Source: Streptococcus sp. 29892
GTDB lineage: Bacteria; Bacillota; Bacilli; Lactobacillales; Streptococcaceae
Length of the DNA: 64,000 nt
NCBI RefSeq assembly: GCF_032594935.1
Contig: NZ_CP118734.1
Coordinates: 834,001-898,000, forward strand
Direction of reading: 5' to 3'
Part shown: positions 55,992 through 64,000 of the stretch, in pieces
How the letters are laid out: every line of letters begins with the position of its first letter
Numbering within the stretch: the first letter of the stretch is position 1
The notes under the pieces: model-generated
The model's database searches: none
What the model was told of the DNA's origin: nothing
What the model saw: the letters and a program-made list of their open reading frames with translations, nothing else
Program-made: the position numbers and the translations under genes

Positions 55992-57977
55992 ATGATTAAC
56001 CGAAATACTGAAAACCAATTTAAACTTGTGTCAAAATATGCACCGTCTGGTGACCAGCCCCAAGCCATTGAAACCTTGGTTGATAACATCGAGGGGGGCG
56101 AAAAAGCCCAGATTCTCATGGGGGCGACTGGTACCGGTAAAACCTACACCATGAGTCAGGTCATTGCCCGTGTCAATAAGCCCACTCTGGTTATCGCCCA
56201 CAACAAGACCCTAGCTGGTCAGCTCTACAGTGAGTTCAAGGAATTCTTCCCAGAAAATGCGGTCGAATACTTCGTATCTTACTACGATTACTACCAGCCA
56301 GAAGCCTATGTTCCGTCCAGCGACACCTATATCGAAAAGGATAGTTCGGTCAATGATGAGATTGACAAGCTCCGCCACTCAGCGACCTCAGCCCTGCTGG
56401 AGCGAAACGATGTTATTGTCGTGGCTTCGGTTTCCTGTATTTACGGTTTGGGTTCGCCCAAGGAATATTCAGATAGCGTGGTCAGTCTGCGACCAGGTCA
56501 GGAGATTTCCCGGGATCAGTTGCTCAATTCTCTGGTAGATATCCAGTTTGAGCGCAATGACATCGACTTCCAACGGGGGCGCTTCCGTGTGCGTGGAGAT
56601 GTAGTGGAGATTTTCCCAGCTTCTCGTGATGAACACGCCTTCCGTGTGGAGTTTTTTGGGGATGAAATCGACCGCATTCGTGAGATTGAAAGCCTGACAG
56701 GTAAGGTTTTGGGCGATGTGGACCACTTGGCCATTTTCCCTGCTACCCACTTCGTGACCAACGATGATCATATGGAAACGGCTATTGCTAAAATTCAGGC
56801 AGAGCTGGAAGAGCAGCTCAAGGTCTTTGAGGCAGAAGGAAAACTCTTAGAAGCTCAGCGATTGAAACAACGGACCGACTACGACATCGAAATGCTGCGG
56901 GAGATGGGCTATACCAACGGAGTTGAGAACTATTCACGACACATGGACGGGCGAAGCGAGGGCGAGCCTCCTTATACCCTACTGGACTTTTTCCCTGAAG
57001 ATTATCTCATCATGATTGACGAGAGCCACATGACCATGGGGCAGATTAAGGGGATGTACAATGGTGACCGCTCACGCAAGGAGATGCTGGTCAACTATGG
57101 TTTCCGCCTCCCGAGTGCATTGGACAACCGTCCGCTGCGCAGGGAAGAATTTGAGAGTCATGTCCACCAGATTGTCTATGTATCTGCGACGCCAGGTGAC
57201 TATGAAATGGAGCAGACCGATACCGTTGTCGAGCAAATCATTCGGCCGACAGGGCTTCTGGATCCAGAAGTGGAAGTCCGTCCAACCATGGGGCAAATGG
57301 ATGACCTCTTGGGCGAAATCAATGCCCGTGTTGAGAAAGGTGAGCGGACCTTTATCACTACCCTGACCAAGAAAATGGCAGAGGACTTGACCGACTACCT
57401 GAAAGAAATGGGTGTTAAGGTCAAGTATATGCACTCGGATATCAAGACCTTGGAGCGTACGGAGATTATCCGTGACTTGCGTCTAGGTGTTTTCGATGTT
57501 CTGATAGGGATTAACCTCTTGCGTGAAGGGATTGACGTGCCAGAAGTTAGTCTGGTGGCAATCTTGGATGCTGATAAGGAAGGTTTCCTCCGTAATGAAC
57601 GAGGGCTCATCCAGACAATCGGTCGGGCGGCCCGTAACTCTGAAGGTCATGTGATTATGTATGCAGACAAGGTCACCGAGTCTATGCGGAAGGCCATGGA
57701 AGAAACAGCCCGCCGCCGTCAAATCCAAATGGCTTATAATGAAGAACATGGCATCATTCCACAGACCATTAAGAAAGAAATCCGTGACCTGATTAGAGTG
57801 ACCAAGGCTGTCACTCAGGACAAGGAAGAAGTAGTGGACTTCAACGCCCTCAACAAAGACGAACGCAAGGCTATGATCAAGAAACTGGAAGGACAAATGC
57901 AGGAAGCAGCAGAAGTGCTTGACTTTGAACTGGCAGCTCAGATTCGTGACATGGTCATCGAGTTGAAGAATATGTAA
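55992..57977 (+). CDS. uvrB: Excinuclease ABC subunit B
   Basis: The 661-residue helicase-like subunit of nucleotide excision repair verifies DNA damage after UvrA loading. Walker A GATGTGKT is near 40, the beta-hairpin [12 protein letters not shown] near 97, and the helicase motif DESHMTMGQ near 345. GRAARNSEG carries motif VI and the C-terminal UVR motif ends [12 protein letters not shown]. No truncation is seen. TATAAT at 55979-55984 precedes the ATG by only 8 bp, so the leader is very short and initiation may be leaderless or nearly so. Confidence 0.96.
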   Translation: MINRNTENQFKLVSKYAPSGDQPQAIETLVDNIEGGEKAQILMGATGTGKTYTMSQVIARVNKPTLVIAHNKTLAGQLYSEFKEFFPENAVEYFVSYYDYYQPEAYVPSSDTYIEKDSSVNDEIDKLRHSATSALLERNDVIVVASVSCIYGLGSPKEYSDSVVSLRPGQEISRDQLLNSLVDIQFERNDIDFQRGRFRVRGDVVEIFPASRDEHAFRVEFFGDEIDRIREIESLTGKVLGDVDHLAIFPATHFVTNDDHMETAIAKIQAELEEQLKVFEAEGKLLEAQRLKQRTDYDIEMLREMGYTNGVENYSRHMDGRSEGEPPYTLLDFFPEDYLIMIDESHMTMGQIKGMYNGDRSRKEMLVNYGFRLPSALDNRPLRREEFESHVHQIVYVSATPGDYEMEQTDTVVEQIIRPTGLLDPEVEVRPTMGQMDDLLGEINARVEKGERTFITTLTKKMAEDLTDYLKEMGVKVKYMHSDIKTLERTEIIRDLRLGVFDVLIGINLLREGIDVPEVSLVAILDADKEGFLRNERGLIQTIGRAARNSEGHVIMYADKVTESMRKAMEETARRRQIQMAYNEEHGIIPQTIKKEIRDLIRVTKAVTQDKEEVVDFNALNKDERKAMIKKLEGQMQEAAEVLDFELAAQIRDMVIELKNM

Positions 57978-57988
57978 TCAAAGAAGAT

Positions 57989-58023
57989 AAATAGCGGTTG
58001 GAAAAGGATTCCAGTCGTTTTTT
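57989..58023 (+). terminator. Terminator of uvrB
   Basis: GCGGTTGGAA and TTCCAGTCGTT with wobble pairs, followed by TTTTT. Confidence 0.75.
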
Positions 58024-58129
58024 ATCTGAATTATTTCTCTTATGGTAGACTAGTTAATCCTTGTAAATATGTCTATTATTCAGCGCTCTGACAGAATTCA
58101 TTTTTTCTACGAATAATGAGCCGTAATAC

Positions 58130-58158
58130 TTGTTTCCTTATCCTTGAGAGAGTATAAT
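58130..58158 (+). promoter_or_regulatory. Promoter of the surface metalloprotease gene
   Basis: TTGTTT (58130-58135), 17-bp spacer, TATAAT (58153-58158), 35 bp before the ATG. Confidence 0.7.
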
Positions 58159-58192
58159 GAAGGGGTATATTTTTAAGGGGATTTGAGAGATA

Positions 58193-61100
58193 ATGAAGAA
58201 ACAATTTAACGAGAAACAAGAGCGTTTTTCACTGCGTAAACTATCAGTAGGTCTTGTTTCAGCAACGGTAGCAAGCCTATTTTTTGCGACTTCCATTGCG
58301 GCTGCACCATCTGTTAGTGCTCAGTCAATCAACTATACTTATGTAACTGAGCAAGAATTAACCGAGGCTGAAAAAGAGCTCATTATTCGGGATTTGCCAG
58401 GTTTAGCACAGGCGACAGATGCTAATTATTATTTAGTCTATCGTCCGGTCGGAGCAAGCAAGCCATCCACTGCTGTAGATACAAACAGTCGTTTGGAAAT
58501 TTTACCGAAAACAGGTGTTATGGAAACAGGCGTAATGGCCCTTGCTGGAATTTCTCTCCTTGTTCTTGCCATAAAAATTGGCAAAAAAGGGAAGAAGGAG
58601 CTTGCAGGTGTTATTTTATTAGCGGCTACTGGTGCAAGCTTCTTGGCACCAACCAGCTCTGCCTTGACCAGTCATATTTTGGCTCAGTTCAACCATGCGG
58701 TAGAAAGATCAGCAGGCCAGGCCTTGCCAGCGCCTGCTGAAATTGAAGGCTATGTCTATGTGGGCTATTTTAAAGATAGCAGAGCAGAAGAGAAATTGTC
58801 TACTGAAGCCCCAAAAACGCCTGAAAAAGAAACTGTAAAGGATACTACGGAAGAAACAGTTACGGAAGTTCCGAATACAGCACCAAGTCATCAAGTGCCA
58901 ACTGTTGAGATTTCTGAAAAGATTATTACAAAGTCAGAAGTGCTTGCTTTTGATACTCAGATTGTAGAAAATACTGCTTTGGCTGAAGGAACAGAAAAAA
59001 TTGTTCAAGAAGGTCAAAATGGTGAGCGAACCATTACCATCAAACAAACACTGGTAGATGGCCAGGTTCTGAAGGAAGAAGAAGTTTTGTCAGAAGTGAC
59101 TAAAACTGCTACTCCAAAAATCATCGAGATTGGTACCAAAAAAGCTGAAGAGCCTATTGTAACGGATGTTCCAGATGCGGCACCAACACACGAAGTTCCA
59201 GCCTTAGCAATTACGGAGGAAGTCACTTCGCATATAGAATCGATTGCCTTTACAACCGAGGAAATCTATGACGATACTCTTCCAGAAGGTACTAGACAGA
59301 CAGCTCAGGCTGGTCAGGCTGGTCAAAAGACTATTGAAACCAAGCAAACATTCATTGGCGGTGTCTTGGTTCAATCAGAAGTTGTGTCAGAAACGGTCAG
59401 CCAAGCTCCTGTTAATCAGGTCGTGAAAATTGGTACCAAACCCATTACTGCTCTACCAGATACAGCTCCGACGCATGAAGTACCAGCAGTAGTCCTGACG
59501 GATGATACGACGACAAATACGGAATCTATACCTTTTGAAAGTCAAGTCATCTATGATGACACCTTGGCGGAAGGAACTCGAAATGTGGATAAAACAGGTG
59601 TTGCAGGTGTTCGGACTACGGTTACTAAGAATTACTATGCTGACGGTGTCTTGATCAAGTCTGAGCAGGTTTCAAGCTCGGTGACAATCTCACCAGTAAC
59701 TGAGATTGTTCGCCTTGGTACAAAGAAAGCTGATACTGTCACAACGGAGACGGAATCAGCTACAAAAGTCATTCCATTTGAAATCAGCTACCAAGACGAT
59801 GCGACCCTCCCAGTCGGTGAAGAAAAAATCATTACAGCTGGTCAAAATGGAATTGCGACTGTTACAACAACCTACACTCTTGTAAATGGCGTTCGTCAGG
59901 CAAATCCAACAGTAATTGAAACTGTGACCACTCAGCCTGTGCCTCAAGTAGTAGCGCGTGGTACGAAAACGGCTACTCCAACACCAGTTGAAGGTACGGA
60001 AACCGTTACGGAAACGGTAGAGATTCCATTTGAAACAAAGACAACAGAAACAGCTGACCTTTATGTTGGTCAAGAACAAGTTCTTACGGAAGGCAAAAAT
60101 GGCAGCAAAAACATCACCACAACCTATGTGACGATTGACGGTGTTCGCCAGCCAAATCCAACTGTGACTGAAAAGGTTCTAGTTGAGCCAACGACCAAAG
60201 AAGTTCTCAAAGGAACCAAGCCAATTGAAGGTACGGAAGAAGACAAAGAAACGGTCGATATTCCATTTGAAACAGAATACATTGATGACCCAACACTTCT
60301 AGTAGGTAAGACTAAAGAAGTGACCAAGGGTGTCAATGGTTCTAAGACGATTACTACAACCTATAAGACCATCAAGGGCGTTCGTCAGGAAAATCCGACA
60401 GTTACCGAAGAAATTACCAAAGAACCAGTTAAGGAAGTCATTGCGCGTGGTACAAAAGTTGAGAAAGTACCACAAGTGATTATCACAGATCTGGTAGAAA
60501 ATGACGATGCTAAGTCAGCGACAATCAGCTATAAGTTGACAGATGAAACAGCCAACTTCCTCCGTGCTGTTGCCCTCCTCTATGACAATACAGGTGCTTT
60601 GGTTAAGGAACAAGCTATTGACGATCCAAATGGTCAGTTAACACTTGAAAATCTGGACTTCTACACAGACTATACAGTCAAAACTAAGATTTTCTATACA
60701 ATGGTAGAGCAGGAACAAAGCTCTGAGCAAGAAGCTATTCTTGAAAGCATGCGCCAGTTTGATCTAGTTTACAAGAAGATTGAAATCAAGGACATTGATG
60801 CAGTGACGGTTTATCGTCGTAAAGATGGTAAGTATGTCGGTCAAGAGTTTTTAGAAGAAATTCCAGCATCGGCTAATGAACTATTTATCAAGGTAACATC
60901 CGATCGCTTCAAAGAAGTCTATCTTCCAGTTTCAAGCGTTGAAGAAACGAACTTAGATGGCAAGGCAGTCTTCAAATTGGTTTCTTCCTTTGACCAGTTG
61001 GTAGAGGATAAGAACAGCCAATACGTTGCAAATCGTGAGTTTTACATTCCGAAGATGGCGATGGATGCCAATACCTATACATCCTTCAAAGATCTGATTG

Positions 61101-64000
61101 ATGCCATGAAGAAAAATACCAGTGGCACTTTCAAACTAGGGGCTCACCTAGATGCCAATGAAGTCCCAGTAGGTGATGTGGCTTCTTACGTTCAGAATTT
61201 TAGTGGAAGTTTGGACGGAGTAAATGATGGCCATGCTTTCTCAATCAGTAACTTGAAAGCTCCACTTTTCTATAACCTTGGTGGTAAAGTTCAAAACTTG
61301 GACATCAAGAATGCTCATTTACAGACAAGTACCACCAATCCTCTTGCTACCATTGCCGTTAATGCTAATAATGCATTAGTCACAAACGTGGCTGTAGAAG
61401 CCAACCTAAAAGGACCGCATAATGTTTCAGGTTTGATCCAGTCGGCGACCAATACAACCATCAAAGACGTTTCCTTCAAAGGAAGCATTGAAACGACTGG
61501 TACAGGCGCAAGCTTGACAGGCGGTATTCTTGGAAATGGTATGTTGTCAAGTGTCGGAAATGCGAAAGTAGACGCTACCATCACCATTCCAGGCAATGTT
61601 GATCAATTTGCGGGTGGTATTGTCGGACGTACCATGCTTGTCTACGATGTACCAGGAAGTGTCTATAATTCGTACGCAACAGGCTCTATAGTGACGACAG
61701 AAACAGGTGGTATAGTCGGCGGCATTGCAGGTGCCAACCAAGTAACTGGTGCCTATGCTCCATATAGTGGTAATGTTAATAACGTTATCAGCGATATGAC
61801 TGGTGCGACAAGTATTATCGGTCAACCAGCAAATCCAACCGGTAAGATTAAAGACGGCTTCACAACAACTTCAGATACATTGGGCAATGTCAAGGCTATC
61901 ACGAATGAAGAAGCACAAGCAAAAGTTCAAGCAATGGGCATCCAAGCGACTTTGGAAGATTCAAAACCTCTCAATCTTAACCCTTATTCCGTCAATTATC
62001 TAACTCTGGATAAGGCACAGGCAGACCATGAAACTGCTTACTACAATATGGAGAAAATCCTTCCATTCTACAACAAGGAACTCCTTGTTTACTATGGAAA
62101 TAAGATTGCGACAGATGACAAACTCAACAGAGTTCGTTTGCTTGATGTTGTTCCAATGAAGAATGATGCCTTTATAGCAGATGTGCATACTGAAAAAGCT
62201 AATATCAACAGAATCATGCTCCATTATGCGGATGGAACGGTGGATTATAAGGCGGTTTCATACCTTGAAGATTTCAAGAATAACCATGTGGTAGAATACA
62301 CCATTGCTGGTACGGACTTGATTTACACGCCGGAGTCCTTCTTGAATGATAGAAGTTCTCTTGTAAATGATTTGGTAAGCAGCTTGTCTACAGTGGTTCT
62401 GGATTCAGATGCTATGAAAGCCGTTGTCAATTATCCAACTAAATTGGATGCCAACCGACAAACTGGGACAGCAAAAGATTTCTACTTTGGCGAAAGTTTT
62501 GACCAAGTTAAGGCTAACCTAGAGAGTAATGTACGTAAGATTTTGGTTGCTAGCCTAAACGGTCAAGGTCAGGCAGCGGAAGATTATATTAAAGAGAAAA
62601 TTACCAATAATAAGGAAGCCTTTCTTCTCGGTTTGACCTACTTGAACCGTTGGTATGATATCAATTACGGGGATGTGAATACCAAAGAATTGACCATTTT
62701 TGAGCCTGATTTCTTCGGAAATGATGCTGCCTCTGCCTTGGATATGATTTTGGCAATTGGCAATGGTGGCTATGAGGTTCTTCGTGCCCATAACAACGTA
62801 ACGACCTACTCATCCATTATTGGTAAGCAAAATAACAAGGCTAGTCTATTCGACATGGTGGAAGCCTACCGTAAACTCTTCTTGCCAAATCTATCAGACA
62901 ATGACTGGTTTAAACAAACAACCAAGGCCTATATTGTTGAGAGTAAATCACAGGTTGCAGAAGCGGCAGCCAAGCAAGAAAGTGCTGAGAAACATAGCAA
63001 GTACGCACTTGCTGTTTACGATAAGATTACCAATCCAGCTTGGGAATACCGTCAGATGCTCTTGCCTCTATTGACCCTGCCGCAAGAGGACATCTTCATC
63101 ATCAGCAACATGAACACCTTAGCAGTAGGTTCCTATGAACATTATGTAGATGACTATAAAGATCCTGTCAAGCGAGATAGTGTCCGTCAGTTGGTCGATA
63201 AGGCGGCTGAAATGCAGCGGGACAATGCTGACTTCTGGTATAAGATCCTTGATGAAGAAAATCGTGACAAGCTCTTCCGCACAGTGCTAAATAATGAAGG
63301 CTTCCTAATGAATGGCCCAGATGGTCAGAAAGTCTATCGTAATTTACTCGCCGATGTGGATGCTATTCAAGATTACTATGGCCCGATTAACAAGTGGTAT
63401 GCAGAGGGTGGAACCAAAACTGCCTATGCAAACGGAAAAGAAACCTTCTATGTCCTCTATAATATGCTAGACAATTATGGGACAACTCTCTATACCCATG
63501 AAATGGTGCATAACCAGGATGGAAGTACCTATCTTAAAGGATATGGTCGCCGGATGGGACAAGGAATGGAAGTATATGCAGATGGCTTGCTCCAAAACGT
63601 ATCTTCTGTCGATCGAACAATCCTTGGTTTCAATGCTGTCTTCAATAGTGACGCTGCTAATCGTGTGCACGTCGGAGATCCGACTGCTCGTTTCAACAGC
63701 GAAGCGGACTTTAACCAGTATTTCCACAATCAATTTGATGTTCTCTATCTACTAGACTACATCGAAGGAATGACTGTCCTTGAAAAGCCCAATACCGTTA
63801 AGAAGGACTGGTTCCTCAAACTGGAAAATTACTACATTCAAGAAAATGGCAAAGATACCCATGCTGGTAACCGAATGGCGACCCTGACAGAGGAAGATGC
63901 TGCTAAATTGACTACGTTTGATGACCTAATCAATGGAAGTATCATTGATCGCTATGGCTATCAAAGTGCTAAATACGACCAAAACTTACAACGTAATGGC
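58193..64000 (+). CDS. ZmpC/IgA1-protease-like M26 zinc metalloprotease (runs off the right edge)
   Basis: The first 1936 codons are present with no stop. A YSIRK-type signal peptide (FSLRKLSVG near 12) is followed by an N-terminal sortase motif LPKTG at 104-108, then a hydrophobic segment, KIGKKGKK and a second hydrophobic segment. This is the unusual N-terminal anchor of pneumococcal Zmp/IgA proteases. About six G5 repeats of ~70 residues lie between ~249 and 757 (each ending in an IGTK/ARGTK-like box), then an M26 N-terminal beta domain (GGIVG, GGILG repeats). The zinc site HEMVH is at 1769-1773, with the third ligand Glu1793 in GQGMEVYADG. The protein should cleave a host protein such as IgA1, mucin or MMP-9; the target cannot be read from sequence. 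The start ATG 58193 has TTGAGAGAT upstream, a weak ribosome site. Confidence 0.93.
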   Translation, partial: MKKQFNEKQERFSLRKLSVGLVSATVASLFFATSIAAAPSVSAQSINYTYVTEQELTEAEKELIIRDLPGLAQATDANYYLVYRPVGASKPSTAVDTNSRLEILPKTGVMETGVMALAGISLLVLAIKIGKKGKKELAGVILLAATGASFLAPTSSALTSHILAQFNHAVERSAGQALPAPAEIEGYVYVGYFKDSRAEEKLSTEAPKTPEKETVKDTTEETVTEVPNTAPSHQVPTVEISEKIITKSEVLAFDTQIVENTALAEGTEKIVQEGQNGERTITIKQTLVDGQVLKEEEVLSEVTKTATPKIIEIGTKKAEEPIVTDVPDAAPTHEVPALAITEEVTSHIESIAFTTEEIYDDTLPEGTRQTAQAGQAGQKTIETKQTFIGGVLVQSEVVSETVSQAPVNQVVKIGTKPITALPDTAPTHEVPAVVLTDDTTTNTESIPFESQVIYDDTLAEGTRNVDKTGVAGVRTTVTKNYYADGVLIKSEQVSSSVTISPVTEIVRLGTKKADTVTTETESATKVIPFEISYQDDATLPVGEEKIITAGQNGIATVTTTYTLVNGVRQANPTVIETVTTQPVPQVVARGTKTATPTPVEGTETVTETVEIPFETKTTETADLYVGQEQVLTEGKNGSKNITTTYVTIDGVRQPNPTVTEKVLVEPTTKEVLKGTKPIEGTEEDKETVDIPFETEYIDDPTLLVGKTKEVTKGVNGSKTITTTYKTIKGVRQENPTVTEEITKEPVKEVIARGTKVEKVPQVIITDLVENDDAKSATISYKLTDETANFLRAVALLYDNTGALVKEQAIDDPNGQLTLENLDFYTDYTVKTKIFYTMVEQEQSSEQEAILESMRQFDLVYKKIEIKDIDAVTVYRRKDGKYVGQEFLEEIPASANELFIKVTSDRFKEVYLPVSSVEETNLDGKAVFKLVSSFDQLVEDKNSQYVANREFYIPKMAMDANTYTSFKDLIDAMKKNTSGTFKLGAHLDANEVPVGDVASYVQNFSGSLDGVNDGHAFSISNLKAPLFYNLGGKVQNLDIKNAHLQTSTTNPLATIAVNANNALVTNVAVEANLKGPHNVSGLIQSATNTTIKDVSFKGSIETTGTGASLTGGILGNGMLSSVGNAKVDATITIPGNVDQFAGGIVGRTMLVYDVPGSVYNSYATGSIVTTETGGIVGGIAGANQVTGAYAPYSGNVNNVISDMTGATSIIGQPANPTGKIKDGFTTTSDTLGNVKAITNEEAQAKVQAMGIQATLEDSKPLNLNPYSVNYLTLDKAQADHETAYYNMEKILPFYNKELLVYYGNKIATDDKLNRVRLLDVVPMKNDAFIADVHTEKANINRIMLHYADGTVDYKAVSYLEDFKNNHVVEYTIAGTDLIYTPESFLNDRSSLVNDLVSSLSTVVLDSDAMKAVVNYPTKLDANRQTGTAKDFYFGESFDQVKANLESNVRKILVASLNGQGQAAEDYIKEKITNNKEAFLLGLTYLNRWYDINYGDVNTKELTIFEPDFFGNDAASALDMILAIGNGGYEVLRAHNNVTTYSSIIGKQNNKASLFDMVEAYRKLFLPNLSDNDWFKQTTKAYIVESKSQVAEAAAKQESAEKHSKYALAVYDKITNPAWEYRQMLLPLLTLPQEDIFIISNMNTLAVGSYEHYVDDYKDPVKRDSVRQLVDKAAEMQRDNADFWYKILDEENRDKLFRTVLNNEGFLMNGPDGQKVYRNLLADVDAIQDYYGPINKWYAEGGTKTAYANGKETFYVLYNMLDNYGTTLYTHEMVHNQDGSTYLKGYGRRMGQGMEVYADGLLQNVSSVDRTILGFNAVFNSDAANRVHVGDPTARFNSEADFNQYFHNQFDVLYLLDYIEGMTVLEKPNTVKKDWFLKLENYYIQENGKDTHAGNRMATLTEEDAAKLTTFDDLINGSIIDRYGYQSAKYDQNLQRNG

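Noticed and set aside
56469..57896. Several open frames antisense to uvrB
   Set aside because: They have no ribosome sites and their composition mirrors the uvrB codons; they are shadows.

Overview
The window reads as the chromosome of a low-GC streptococcus, most likely Streptococcus suis. The support is an asd-type small RNA in front of asd, a glpK-glpO-small membrane protein cluster, H2O-forming NADH oxidase, a YSIRK-type giant zinc metalloprotease with an N-terminal LPxTG anchor, and a mosaic Tn5252/Tn1806-type integrative element carrying tet(O). The species name is an inference from gene content and was not tested by alignment.

Region 1 (1-13.8 kb) is a patchwork of integrative conjugative element (ICE) debris and cargo. 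A Tn5252-type methylase/SNF2-helicase gene enters from the left and is cut before its last helicase motif. Next comes a tetracycline-resistance segment: an operator-like repeat, a truncated small DNA-binding-type gene, the tet(O) leader with an attenuator hairpin, tet(O), and a cysteine-rich KTR gene with a strong terminator. A start-less remnant gene follows, then a set of three large serine recombinases. The second recombinase is frameshifted, and the set is interrupted by an inverted fragment of another element. On the minus strand that fragment carries a YolD-like tail, a DUF5960-like gene, a promoter-RNA-terminator unit and a truncated PBECR4-type nuclease-family gene.

Region 2 (13.8-18.1 kb) is the element/chromosome border. 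It holds a DUF2075 helicase fused to a PD-(D/E)xK-type nuclease, which is a candidate phage-defence gene. After it come larB, alone, and a larC stump fused in frame to galM, apparently the scar of a deletion in the nickel-pincer cofactor operon.

Region 3 (18.1-34.7 kb) is core genome. It contains phosphoglucomutase, the coaB-coaC-ECF S-component operon, fhs, a secreted DUF5648 repeat protein, two intramembrane-protease-family genes, a two-component system, a HOSCN-reductase-like flavoenzyme, a lipoprotein, a GNAT/AlkD-like/DUF1905 operon, and the asd RNA, asd and dapA.

Region 4 (34.7-58.0 kb) starts with a 71-bp tandem repeat array. It is followed by a Cys-less NADH-oxidase-like protein and an Mga-type regulator beside the CcpA-controlled glycerol operon, then a VOC dioxygenase/hydrolase pair, pepF, a standalone ATP-cone protein, nox, pcrA, small housekeeping genes, an LdcB/VanY-type carboxypeptidase lipoprotein, an ABC transporter and uvrB.

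Region 5 (58.2 kb to the edge) is the first 1936 codons of a ZmpC/IgA1-protease-like M26 metalloprotease that continues beyond the window.
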